A DNA stretch of 37,543 nucleotides from Candidatus Terraquivivens yellowstonensis. Lineage in GTDB: Archaea > Thermoproteota > Nitrososphaeria_A > Caldarchaeales > Wolframiiraptoraceae. The DNA is taken from assembly GCA_023539445.1 (NCBI GenBank), contig JAKCEW010000008.1, positions 1-37,543 of the forward strand, in the 5' to 3' direction. The translations under genes were made by a program, and so were the position numbers. This document shows positions 22,913 to 31,094 of this stretch, piece after piece. The number at the start of each line of letters is the position of its first letter. Position 1 is the stretch's first letter. The notes beneath the pieces were generated by a model. It ran no database searches, was not told the origin of the DNA, and saw only the letters and a program-made list of their open reading frames with translations.

Positions 22913-23476
22913 TTGAAAAAGTTAATTGAAGTGAGATTTCATGGAAGAGGAGGCCAAGGTGTTGTTACCGCCGCAAGGCTTTTAGCTGAGGCTTGTCTTC
23001 TGGAAAACAAGTACTCGCTTTCGTTCCCTGAATTCGGTCCTGAGCGCTCCGGTGCACCTGTAAGGGCCTACGTCAGAATATCCGACGAGCCCATAGATAC
23101 TAGGTCATTAGTTTACGATCCGGAGATAATTATAGCAATAGACCCGAAGATAGCCTCTTCTGTTGAAATACTGGCTGGTTTGGATGACGAGGGCATCGTC
23201 GTCATAAACTCGAAGAACGCTAGTGATGCCCTCTTGAAGGCCCTATCCTCTAAACCGCGAGCAAAGTTATTCTATGTGGATGCAAGGGGTATAGCGCTCT
23301 CTTTGGGTGACGCTAGGTTCGAAAACTCAGCGATTCTTGGGGCCACCGCCAAGGCTACGGGGATCGTATCTTTAGGTTCGCTTGAATCTGTGCTAAGAAC
23401 AAGGTTTAAAGGGACAGTCCTCGAAAATAACCTTAAAGCCATGCAGTTAGGATATGATAAAGTGGGGCAGGCATAA
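22913..23476 (+). CDS. porC: Pyruvate/2-oxoacid:ferredoxin oxidoreductase, gamma subunit (second enzyme)
   Basis: 187 residues with EVRFHGRGGQGVVTAARLLAEA at the N-terminus and SFPEFGPERSGAPVRAYVRIS, the signature of Por/Vor-type gamma subunits and distinct from the Kor-type gamma at 18874. Start TTG at 22913. First gene of the rightward C-D-A-B operon; its stop overlaps the ATG of the next gene by one base. Pyruvate is the likeliest substrate, with branched-chain 2-oxoacids as the alternative. Confidence 0.9.
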   Translation: MKKLIEVRFHGRGGQGVVTAARLLAEACLLENKYSLSFPEFGPERSGAPVRAYVRISDEPIDTRSLVYDPEIIIAIDPKIASSVEILAGLDDEGIVVINSKNASDALLKALSSKPRAKLFYVDARGIALSLGDARFENSAILGATAKATGIVSLGSLESVLRTRFKGTVLENNLKAMQLGYDKVGQA

Positions 23477-23748
23477 TGGCAGAGGTTGAAAAAATTATAC
23501 TTCCCGGAGGCATTATAGACAGACCGGGATCCACTCTTGATTACAAAACAGGAACTTGGAGGGTTAAGAAGCCAGTAGTGGACTTGAATAAGTGCACAGG
23601 TTGCCTCCTATGTTGGATATACTGTCCTGAGCCAGCCATTAGGAAGAGGGATGATGGCAAGATTGAGTTCGACTACGATTACTGCAAAGGCTGCGGCATA
23701 TGTTCCGTTGAGTGCCCAACTAAGGCCATAAAAATGGAGGAGGAGTGA
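23476..23748 (+). CDS. porD: Pyruvate/2-oxoacid:ferredoxin oxidoreductase, delta (2x4Fe-4S) subunit
   Basis: 90 residues with two 4Fe-4S motifs: CTGCLLCWIYCPEP and CKGCGICSVECPTKAI. The N-terminal DYKTGTWRVKKPVVD segment is typical of PorD. It carries electrons from the catalytic subunits to ferredoxin. It overlaps the gamma stop (TAATG) and is followed after 3 bases by alpha. Confidence 0.93.
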   Translation: MAEVEKIILPGGIIDRPGSTLDYKTGTWRVKKPVVDLNKCTGCLLCWIYCPEPAIRKRDDGKIEFDYDYCKGCGICSVECPTKAIKMEEE

Positions 23749-23751
23749 GGA

Positions 23752-24951
23752 ATGATGTCGCTTCTTCAACCCAAGACCCTTAAGCCGATGTCAACATCAG
23801 AGGCAATAGCATACGCTGTTAAGCAAGCAAACGTCGACGTCATAGCCGCCTACCCGATCACACCACAGACGATAATAGTTGAGCGGCTTAGCGAATATGT
23901 CAACAATGGTGAGCTCGACGCCGAGTACGTTGCCGTCGAATCAGAACACTCTGCGATGTCAGCATGTGTTGCTGCAAGCCTCACTGGTGCAAGGGTCTTC
24001 ACATCAACCGCCAGTCAAGGACTCGCGCTAATGCACGAGGTCCTCTACGTAGCTTCTGGTTTAAGGTGTCCGATCGTCATGGCTATTGCGAATAGGGCAC
24101 TGTCTGCACCAATAAACATTCATTGCGACCACTCCGATGTGATGGGCTCGAGAGATGCTGGATGGGTACACATATTTGTAGAGAATGCTCAACAAGCATA
24201 CGATAGGATCTTTCAAGCCTTCAGGCTGGCAGAGGACAATGACATATTACTTCCAGTAGGAGTAAATCTTGACGGTTTCTTCCTCTCGCATGCTGTGGAA
24301 GGGGTTGCGACAATATCAGACAGCGAGGCGGCATTGTTCCTTCCACCCAGAAAAGCAAAGTATTACATCGATTCCTCGATGCCAATGACTTTTGGTGCCT
24401 TCGCGCTACCAGATTGGTACTTCGAGATAAAGTATCAAGTAGTTGAGGCGATGGAGAAGGTTCCGAAGAAGCTAGCAGAGGTTGAGGAGGCCTACTATAA
24501 AATGACCGGAAGGATGTATGGCCATGTCGGTGCCTACAGGACAGAGGATGCCGATGTTTGTTTGATATGCGCAGGCTCAGCGGCAGCCACAGCAAAATTT
24601 TCCGTGGCAAGGATGAGGGAGAAGGGCATTAAGGCAGGGCTTCTAAGCATTAGACTCTTCAGGCCCTTCCCGGTCGAAAGCATACTCCCCCACGTGAAGG
24701 ATGCGAAAGCCTTGATTGTGATGGACAGGGCGATGAGTCCCGGTGCACCGTCTGCACCGATAGGCCAGGACATAAAAACCATGCTATACGACGCTGGTCT
24801 CAACATACCGGTCGCTAATTTCGTCTACGGCCTTGGAGGCAGAGACATCTCTGCCGCAGAGTTTGAGAGCATAACCACGAAAGTGATAGAAGACCTGAAG
24901 GCAGGAAGGCCTATAGAAAGAGGTGTAAAGTATTGGGGGGTGAGGATATGA
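23752..24951 (+). CDS. porA: Pyruvate/2-oxoacid:ferredoxin oxidoreductase, alpha subunit
   Basis: 399 residues. AYPITPQTIIVERLSEYV (Por-type alpha motif), VAVESEHSAMSACVAASLTGARVFTSTASQGLALMHE, and a C-terminal transketolase-like domain with LICAGSAAATAKFSVARMREKG and RAMSPGAPSAPIGQDI. Either of the consecutive ATGs at 23752 and 23755 may be used; GAGTGAGG lies just before. It ends overlapping the start of the beta subunit (ATGA). Confidence 0.94.
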   Translation: MMSLLQPKTLKPMSTSEAIAYAVKQANVDVIAAYPITPQTIIVERLSEYVNNGELDAEYVAVESEHSAMSACVAASLTGARVFTSTASQGLALMHEVLYVASGLRCPIVMAIANRALSAPINIHCDHSDVMGSRDAGWVHIFVENAQQAYDRIFQAFRLAEDNDILLPVGVNLDGFFLSHAVEGVATISDSEAALFLPPRKAKYYIDSSMPMTFGAFALPDWYFEIKYQVVEAMEKVPKKLAEVEEAYYKMTGRMYGHVGAYRTEDADVCLICAGSAAATAKFSVARMREKGIKAGLLSIRLFRPFPVESILPHVKDAKALIVMDRAMSPGAPSAPIGQDIKTMLYDAGLNIPVANFVYGLGGRDISAAEFESITTKVIEDLKAGRPIERGVKYWGVRI

Positions 24952-25886
24952 TGTCGGTAAGTGAAATTAAATCAATAAAGGAACTTTATGGTTTAGACCT
25001 AATAGCTCCGGGTCATAGAGCTTGCGCTGGTTGCGGCGCTCTCGTAGGCGTGAGGCAGATACTGTTGGCCTCCAAGAGACCTCTTATCGTGGTGAATGCC
25101 ACAAGCTGCTTAGAGGTAACAAGCACACCGTATCCGCAGACGATGTGGAAGGTTCCTTGGGTCCACCTGCTGTTCGAGAATGCAGCCGCTGCCGCCTCTG
25201 GTATAGAAGCCGCGCTAAAGGTCCTTTCTAGAAAATACGGCCGTCAGGAGCACTACATCATAGCCTTCGGCGGCGATGGCGGTACGTTTGACATAGGAAT
25301 ACAAGCGCTTTCTGGAGCGCTCGAAAGGGGCCATAGATTCCTTTACGTATGTTACGACAACGAAGCATACATGAACACGGGCATACAGAGGTCTGGCGCG
25401 ACACCTTTAGGAGCGGCCACAACGACGTCACCTGTGGGCGCAAGAATCGTTGGAAAGCAGCAACAAAAGAAAGACCTAATGGAGATCGTTGTAGCCCATA
25501 AGATACCGTACGCAGCCACGGCCTCGCCATCGCACTGGAAAGACCTTGTGAACAAGGTAAGGAAGGCACAGAGTTACGACGGCCCGTCCTTCATCCATCT
25601 TATAGCAACGTGCACCAGAGGATGGTACTTCGACCCAAGCGAGTCAATAAAAGTAGCGAGGTTAGCGGTAGAGACGAGGTATTGGCCGCTCTACGAGGTG
25701 GAGAACGGAAGATACAGAATAACCAACCCAGTCCCGAATCCTAAGCCCTTGGAAGAATTCTTGAAAGTGCAGAGAAGGCTTAGCCACCTGCTACTGCCAG
25801 AGAATGCCGACCTACTTGAAAAGCTGAAGGCTTACGTAAACGAAAGATGGGAGAGGCTCAATAAACTCTCCACTTGCTTCGCCTAA
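24948..25886 (+). CDS. porB: Pyruvate/2-oxoacid:ferredoxin oxidoreductase, beta subunit
   Basis: 312-residue TPP-binding subunit. PGHRACAGCGALVGVRQ holds the first cluster cysteines, NATSCLEVTSTPYP follows, and FGGDGGTFDIGIQALSGALERGH with CYDNEAYMNTGIQRSG is the TPP/Mg motif. The late cysteine in ATCTRGW completes the cluster ligands. The start is set at ATG 24948 by GGTGA-GGAT-ATG; an upstream TTG at 24933 is in the ribosome binding site region. Last gene of the operon; a T-rich tract follows. Confidence 0.94.
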   Translation: MMSVSEIKSIKELYGLDLIAPGHRACAGCGALVGVRQILLASKRPLIVVNATSCLEVTSTPYPQTMWKVPWVHLLFENAAAAASGIEAALKVLSRKYGRQEHYIIAFGGDGGTFDIGIQALSGALERGHRFLYVCYDNEAYMNTGIQRSGATPLGAATTTSPVGARIVGKQQQKKDLMEIVVAHKIPYAATASPSHWKDLVNKVRKAQSYDGPSFIHLIATCTRGWYFDPSESIKVARLAVETRYWPLYEVENGRYRITNPVPNPKPLEEFLKVQRRLSHLLLPENADLLEKLKAYVNERWERLNKLSTCFA

Positions 25887-25919
25887 CGCACTAACGATGC
25901 CAGCTGAGTCCTAAAGTCG

Positions 25920-25957
25920 CTTATTATTAGCTAACAACTTATTTGTTTATCTATTTT
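25920..25957 (+). terminator. T-rich archaeal-type terminator after porB
   Basis: Several T runs (TTATTATTAG, then TTATTTGTTTATCTATTTT, 25939-25957) lie 35-70 bases after the porB stop, as expected for intrinsic archaeal termination. No strong hairpin. Confidence 0.4.
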
Positions 25958-26013
25958 GAGAGGACGGGTTGGAGTGGCTTGACGTTTAGCATCTATGTTG
26001 CTTTTCTATCGGC

Positions 26014-26964
26014 TTAATCCCAATCCGACTTTTTCGTGGGAAGTCCTCTTAAACGCTGTACGTAATTGTAAGCTGAGAGAGCGGCTATAGCACCTTGGGC
26101 CGCCGCTATTACCGCCTGTTTATAGAGAATGTCGGTCACGTCACCCGCGGCAAAAACTCCGGGCCTGCTCGTCATCCCGAGCTTGTCCGTAACTATCTCA
26201 CCGTTCTCGTTCAGTTGGACGAAACCTTTCATCCAATCCGTTTTTGCCGTGTAACCCATCTCGACGAAAACGCCGTCAACCTCCAACTCGCCCTCCTCAC
26301 CTGTCTTGGCGTTCTTCAAAACTATTGACCTAACCCTTGTGTCGCCCTTTATCTCCAATACCACGCTGTTAGGCATATAAACAACGTTCATACTCTCGGA
26401 TTCCCTTACCAGCTCCTCGTCCGTGAGCTTGGCTTCGCCCCTATGTATTATGTAAACCTTGTTGCCGTAAGCGCGTAGAACTTTCACGGCCTTGAATGCA
26501 TGCTCGCCCCAGCCGACGACTGCGACCTTTTTACCCCTGAATAGAGGAGCGTCGCATATCGCGCAATAAGAAACACCCCTGCCCACAAGCCCATCCTCCC
26601 CCGGAACGCCAAGAGACCTTGGTGTCTTCCCGAACGCAAGTATTACAGCGAGCGCATCGTAATCTCCGCTAACCTTCGTGGATATTCGGAAAGCATTGTC
26701 TAGCTGGGATATGCCGATGGCCTCATCGTAGACGAATTCTGCTCCGAATTCCTCTGCCTGCTCTTTTATTGACTGAGCGAGCTCCAGACCGGCAATAGCC
26801 TTTATTCCAGGATAGTTCTCGATTTGAGATGCAAGGGTCAGCTGCCCTCCGATGTCTTTTGCCACGACCAAGGTCTTCAGGCCCTGTCTTGTTGCATAGA
26901 GCGCTGCGGTAAGTCCCGCGGCGCCCCCACCCACAATTATTATATCGTAAACTACTCCGCTCAT
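26014..26964 (-). CDS. Thioredoxin-reductase-like FAD-dependent disulfide oxidoreductase
   Basis: 316 residues, low-molecular-weight TrxB family. FAD motif VGGGAAG at 11-17, redox-active C134-A-I-C137, and FAD-binding PGVFAAGDVTD near residue 270. The nucleotide-binding loop is altered: GWGEHA (151-156) instead of the usual GGGxSA, and H174-R175-G-E-A-K-L replaces the HRRxxxR motif that holds the NADPH 2'-phosphate. The electron donor may therefore be NADH, reduced ferredoxin or another carrier. A TATA-like GGTTTATATC about 30 bases upstream supports the ATG at 26964. Confidence 0.92.
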   Translation of the reverse strand: MSGVVYDIIIVGGGAAGLTAALYATRQGLKTLVVAKDIGGQLTLASQIENYPGIKAIAGLELAQSIKEQAEEFGAEFVYDEAIGISQLDNAFRISTKVSGDYDALAVILAFGKTPRSLGVPGEDGLVGRGVSYCAICDAPLFRGKKVAVVGWGEHAFKAVKVLRAYGNKVYIIHRGEAKLTDEELVRESESMNVVYMPNSVVLEIKGDTRVRSIVLKNAKTGEEGELEVDGVFVEMGYTAKTDWMKGFVQLNENGEIVTDKLGMTSRPGVFAAGDVTDILYKQAVIAAAQGAIAALSAYNYVQRLRGLPTKKSDWD

Positions 26965-27084
26965 GCAGCTACGTGGTTAAGATACGTGTTAGAAGATATA
27001 AACCCTAGTATGACTTTAAGAAAGCATTGGGGTAACCTTAAATCTGCTCCGCCGAAATAAACTTGTAACGTCGGTGGTCGAAGG
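26965..27084. promoter_or_regulatory. Divergent promoter region TrxB-like / archease
   Basis: A leftward TATA-like element at about 26994-27006 and a rightward one (AAATAAAC, about 27053-27060) are spaced about 30 and 27 bases from their respective starts. No further inverted repeat noticed. Confidence 0.45.
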
Positions 27085-27516
27085 TTGGGCGAGAGCGGAA
27101 GAAGGTTCTTAGAACATATGTCCGACGTTTACGTAGAGGCATACGGACCTACGATGGAAGATGCTTTCAGGGAGGCGGGGCTTGCGTTATTCGATGTTAT
27201 ATCAGACACTAAGGATGTCAATCCAAAGTTAGAGAGGGAGGTTTATGCGGAAGGCTTTGACATGCATTCCCTTCTTTACAACTGGCTGGAGCAGTTGCTA
27301 CTCTTGTTTGAACTGGAAGGTTTCTTGGCATCCAGCATAGAGGTGCATGCCATAGAGAAGTCCGATGACGTGTTCAGGATTAGGGCAACTGTGAAGGGGG
27401 AGAAGTTTGACCCATCAAGGCATAAGCATGGCATAGGAATAAAGTCGGTCACTTACGCCCTCATGGAGATCATAGATGAGGATGTGAAGAAGGTCAGGTT
27501 CGTCTTGGACATATAA
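27085..27516 (+). CDS. Archease
   Basis: 143-residue small chaperone-like protein that activates RtcB RNA ligase (and tRNA methylation in some archaea). Family features: FLEHMSDVYVEAYG at the N-terminus with the metal-binding His-x-x-Asp, LLYNWLEQLLLLFE, GEKFDPSRHKHGIGIKSVTY and a C-terminal ending in FVLDI. Start TTG at 27085 is consistent with a leaderless transcript from the TATA at about 27056. RtcB itself is not in the window. Followed after 15 bases by a SPOUT methyltransferase gene, both RNA-related. Confidence 0.93.
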   Translation: MGESGRRFLEHMSDVYVEAYGPTMEDAFREAGLALFDVISDTKDVNPKLEREVYAEGFDMHSLLYNWLEQLLLLFELEGFLASSIEVHAIEKSDDVFRIRATVKGEKFDPSRHKHGIGIKSVTYALMEIIDEDVKKVRFVLDI

Positions 27517-27531
27517 TGAAGGAGAGACCAC

Positions 27532-28380
27532 ATGCCTACGAGGTTTGAGGAGGTCCCGAGAAGGAAGCGGAGGCTCGACGTCCTACTCCCGTCGAGCCTG
27601 ACGGCCGAGACGCAACATCTAAGGGAGAAGACCTTTAGGGTTGGGCTCGTCGCGAGGTTCCTTGCGGCATTCAGGGTTGACAACCTGATAATCTATTACG
27701 AGGACCTCGAACCCGATAAGAACGCGGAATTCATAAAGGAAGTCATGGACTATCTAAATACCGCGCCGTACCTCAGACGGAAGTTGTTTCCACTCAAGCC
27801 TTCCTTGAGGTACGCAGGCTTGCTTCCACCCCTAAACATACCGACGCATCCTGAGGTAGGATCTGAGAATACATTCCATTATAGGGAGGGTGTTGTCGTC
27901 TCGCAAGGCAGGATAGATGCGGGTTTAGGGAGACTCATAAAAACGAAGAAGCCCCTGAAGAAGGGCACGAGAGTCATAGTTGTTGTGAACCCAGAATCCG
28001 GCGAGTTCAAGTTGATCTCTAGAAAGAAATCACCGGTATACACCGGTTTTAAGACAGCGATAGTGCCCGAGAGGTTGGACGAGATAGTAGCGCACTATGA
28101 GGTCAAGATTGCGACGTCTAGGCTCGGTAAACCATTCCACGAGTTAGCTCAACCTTTGGTCTCGAGACTTTCTACGGCCAAGAGCGTCTGCATAGCATTC
28201 GGCTCAGCTAAGAGAGGCCTGTACGACATAGCCAAACTTCAAAACTTCAACTTGGACAAAGTCTTCGATTTCGTAATCAACGTAGTTCCGGAGCAAGGCG
28301 TGAGGACCATAAGGACAGAGGAAGCGGTCTGCATAACGCTTACAACAATATCCGCACTAGAGTTGCTCTTCGGGCGCTAG
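27532..28380 (+). CDS. SPOUT-superfamily RNA methyltransferase (DUF171/COG2106)
   Basis: 282 residues. Begins RKRRLDVLLPSSLTAET and TFRVGLVARFLAAFRVDNLIIYY, the family N-terminus; a small beta-rich OB-like insertion occupies about 105-175 (GVVVSQGRIDAGLGRLIKT). The knotted SAM-binding end is at 215-282 (SVCIAFGSAKRGLYDI, FVINVVPEQGVRTIRTEEAVCITLTTISALE). Probably methylates rRNA; the archaeal target is not established. GGAG lies 8 bases before the ATG. It follows archease in a probable operon. Confidence 0.88.
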   Translation: MPTRFEEVPRRKRRLDVLLPSSLTAETQHLREKTFRVGLVARFLAAFRVDNLIIYYEDLEPDKNAEFIKEVMDYLNTAPYLRRKLFPLKPSLRYAGLLPPLNIPTHPEVGSENTFHYREGVVVSQGRIDAGLGRLIKTKKPLKKGTRVIVVVNPESGEFKLISRKKSPVYTGFKTAIVPERLDEIVAHYEVKIATSRLGKPFHELAQPLVSRLSTAKSVCIAFGSAKRGLYDIAKLQNFNLDKVFDFVINVVPEQGVRTIRTEEAVCITLTTISALELLFGR

Positions 28381-28425
28381 CGTCAGTTTATATTCAACCG
28401 CCCTAGCTTTAACCCTTGAAGACTG

Positions 28426-29643
28426 TTGTCGGACGAGAGGCAGAAGGCTTTCGAGTTCAAGTTCCCCTTCATAATCCTCAGGTCGAGGAGGGTTACTGGG
28501 CTTTTCACAAAGACTGCGGGGAGAAGAATCCTCGACCCACTTGGCTGGTTCATGGTAGCACTCCTTCCAATAGCTTCGGCTATTGGAATATTCTTGATAG
28601 TGAATGCAGTTTCCACAATCCTGATCTCGCCGGAAGTGAGGGAGGCAGGAAGGCAGATGGGCGCTCAGGCATACCTTCTGATACCCGGTATAAACCCTTA
28701 CCTGCCGATAGCTTACGGCTGGATAGGCATCGTCGTGGCAATCATCGTCCACGAGTTCTCGCACGGGATTCTGGCAAGCCGGCTCGGCTTTAAGGTAAAG
28801 TCCAGCGGCATCTTACTGCTCCTCGGCATACCCGTAGGCGCTTTCGTCGAGGTTGACGAACAACAGCTAAAGGAGGCAAGTTTAAGAAATTCTGCAAGGG
28901 TACTTGCGGCCGGTCCCGGCGCAAACATAACCGTCGCTGTCGCATGCCTCCTCGCTCTGCTCGTGCTAGTCTCGGGCCTATCACCTTCTTTGGATGGCCT
29001 TTACGTTTCAAAGGTCGAGGAGGGCATGCCGGCCCAACAAGCGGGAATATCCGAGGGGGACGTCATAGTATCAGTTAATGGTGTGCAAGCGCTTACAGTA
29101 GACGTCCTAAAGCAGGCTCTGGACAAGCCGCCTCCTGATGGTATGCTAGTTCTAGAAATCAGAAGGGGCGAGGGATGGAAGGATAGTCTAACCATCAGGT
29201 TAGCACCAGTCGAGACACCAGAAGGTCCGAAGATAGGCGTGCGTGTAGTGGAGCTCAAGACGACAAGCATCCTTGAGAACTACAAGAGGCTTGCCTACTC
29301 GTCACCCATCTTGCACTTCGTCCCTCCAACGTTAGGTGGCGCTCAGGGCTTCATTCCCTTCTCCGATACACTTCACGTCTTTTATCAGCATCCTATTGGG
29401 CCGAGCTACTATTATTTGGCTAACCTCCTTTTCTGGCTTTGGTTTGTCAACGTGAATGTCGGAATCTTCAATTCCCTTCCGATCTACCCACTCGACGGGG
29501 GTCAAGTGCTTATGAATGGTCTAAGGGCCTTCGCCAAAGGTAGGTTGACGGAGTCCGCAATCAGAGGCATAACAGGAGCAATCTCGGTGGCGCTCGCGAT
29601 GTTGGTCATTTCCATGGTCCTGCTACCATTCCTGATCAAGTGA
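28426..29643 (+). CDS. Membrane-embedded M50 zinc metalloprotease with PDZ domain (site-2-protease family)
   Basis: 405 residues. Zinc motif HEFSHG (VAIIVHEFSHGILASRLGF, about residue 108) and the third ligand region YPLDGGQVLMNGL (about residue 360). A PDZ domain of about 190-270 (GLYVSKVEEGMPAQQAGISEGDVIVSVNG) lies between, and at least six hydrophobic segments are seen. It performs regulated intramembrane proteolysis; substrate unknown. The first 30 residues are a soluble lead. Start TTG at 28426; TTTATATT at 28387-28394 is about 27 bases before the presumed transcription start. Confidence 0.92.
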   Translation: MSDERQKAFEFKFPFIILRSRRVTGLFTKTAGRRILDPLGWFMVALLPIASAIGIFLIVNAVSTILISPEVREAGRQMGAQAYLLIPGINPYLPIAYGWIGIVVAIIVHEFSHGILASRLGFKVKSSGILLLLGIPVGAFVEVDEQQLKEASLRNSARVLAAGPGANITVAVACLLALLVLVSGLSPSLDGLYVSKVEEGMPAQQAGISEGDVIVSVNGVQALTVDVLKQALDKPPPDGMLVLEIRRGEGWKDSLTIRLAPVETPEGPKIGVRVVELKTTSILENYKRLAYSSPILHFVPPTLGGAQGFIPFSDTLHVFYQHPIGPSYYYLANLLFWLWFVNVNVGIFNSLPIYPLDGGQVLMNGLRAFAKGRLTESAIRGITGAISVALAMLVISMVLLPFLIK

Positions 29644-29687
29644 AGTTAAATAAATGAATCATAAAACCAAAATCGTTGGGAGTTGAT

Positions 29688-29775
29688 GCCGGGGTAGCCT
29701 AGCTGGTAAGGCGCAGGCCTGGAGAGCCTGTGGCCCTTTCGGGCCTCGTGGGTTCGAATCCCACCCCCGGCGCCA
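29688..29775 (+). tRNA. tRNA-Ser (anticodon GGA), CCA encoded
   Basis: An 88-base cloverleaf. Acceptor GCCGGGG pairs with CCCCGGC; the anticodon stem-loop is CAGGC-CTGGAGA-GCCTG with anticodon GGA; the variable arm is long, class II (GGCCC-TTTC-GGGCC); the T arm is GTGGG-TTCGAAT-CCCAC; the discriminator is G followed by encoded CCA (29773-29775). No intron. A TATA-like TTAAATAA at about 29645-29652 lies upstream. Confidence 0.97.
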
Positions 29776-29813
29776 TATCTAAATCATAGAAAATCGGTTA
29801 AAAGCCGCTAAAA

Positions 29814-29836
29814 TCTTTGCTTAGTTTTGTATTTTT
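29814..29836 (+). terminator. T-rich terminator after tRNA-Ser
   Basis: The tract TTTGCTTAGTTTTGTATTTTT begins about 40 bases after the tRNA and precedes the convergent MFS gene. Typical of archaeal T-tract termination. Confidence 0.4.
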
Positions 29837-29853
29837 GGCAAAGGAATGAGTGC

Positions 29854-31017
29854 CTAGAGTGTTGTCTTTTTAAGTGCCGCGTAAAAGCATAGTGAGGTTA
29901 TTGATGTTATAAGGGCGTAGAGTAACATGTAGAGGGGTTCTCCAAGCAAAGTCGTGTATATGTAGCCTCCAAGCGCCCATGCGAGTCCAAATGCCAATCC
30001 AAAAACACCGTATGCTAGTGGCCTATTAGATGGCTCCACGAGTAGTGCTATCGAGGCTCTCATAATGCTCTCTTCAGAACACATTACGATGCCCCAAGGT
30101 ATAGCTGAAAGGTACACTAATTCGCGCGGGGCATAAGCTACTAGAACTATGAATGCTGGTGCTAAGAGCGGTATTGCAAGTAATGTTTTAAACTTGACTT
30201 TGTCGAAGAGAGCGCCTAGCGGTACAGCTACAACCGCATCGACCAACATTGCCACAGCATAAATTAGCCCAATCTCCACGTCGCCTACAATACTACGTGT
30301 TTTCAGATAATATGATGCTATTGACCAATGCATGAACCCAAGCGCTAGAATGCTAGTTGCGACAACATAAGCCCAGAATGTGCGACTATAACCCCTAAAC
30401 ATTAGTTGGGGTCTCCTAGTAGTGGAGGGGATAGATTTAAGGGTTGGATGGAACTTCCACGCTGCGACAACTAGCAGCACCGCTATTAAACCTGGAATTA
30501 TGAGCGCAAAATATGCCACTTTATAACTATAAAATGCTAGTAATACGCTGACTAATACTGGTCCTATAAACGCGCCTATTTGATCTAGCAGCTCATGTAT
30601 TCCGAAACCCTTACCCACACCAATTCTTTCAGAGACCTCTGCTAGTATGACGTCTCTGCTAGGTGCTCTCAAACCCTTACCAAGCCTATCAACAACGTAA
30701 AGCGCTACTACACTCTGCCACGTTGGCATAAAAGCTATCATTGGTATACTCAAGGAAGTTAACATGTAGCCCAGTAACGTTGAGCCCCACAATACACTGG
30801 ATGAGCAAAAGACTGTTGCAATATAGCCGGAGAAGAACCTGAGTGCAAGCCCCAGAAACTCTCCTACACCAATCAGCGCCGCAGCTACCTCGGGCGCCTT
30901 AATCTCAAATAAGTAAGCTCCACTAATAGATCTACCACCCTCATAGACGATGTCAGCAAACAATGAGACTAAACCTAATAGTAGAAAAACCAACAGCACT
31001 TTACGTTGAGAGCTCAA
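29854..31017 (-). CDS. Major facilitator superfamily transporter
   Basis: 387 residues with about 12 hydrophobic helices. Between helices 2-3 and in the central loop are the charged MFS-type motifs VDRLGKGLRAPSRDVILAEV and, in the second half, GALFDKVKFKTLL. The first is typical of a drug/metal-efflux-like MFS subgroup (RLGKGLRAPSRD). Substrate cannot be read. Start TTG at 31017 with AGGTG upstream. Same strand as the downstream-oriented CDF transporter, separated by 77 bases. Confidence 0.88.
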   Translation of the reverse strand: MSSQRKVLLVFLLLGLVSLFADIVYEGGRSISGAYLFEIKAPEVAAALIGVGEFLGLALRFFSGYIATVFCSSSVLWGSTLLGYMLTSLSIPMIAFMPTWQSVVALYVVDRLGKGLRAPSRDVILAEVSERIGVGKGFGIHELLDQIGAFIGPVLVSVLLAFYSYKVAYFALIIPGLIAVLLVVAAWKFHPTLKSIPSTTRRPQLMFRGYSRTFWAYVVATSILALGFMHWSIASYYLKTRSIVGDVEIGLIYAVAMLVDAVVAVPLGALFDKVKFKTLLAIPLLAPAFIVLVAYAPRELVYLSAIPWGIVMCSEESIMRASIALLVEPSNRPLAYGVFGLAFGLAWALGGYIYTTLLGEPLYMLLYALITSITSLCFYAALKKTTL

Positions 31018-31094
31018 TGTTCCACACCTAAGATTCTAGTTTGATTTCACGACGAGCTTATCGGAAAGTGGATTTATTTATGATTTTTGCCACC

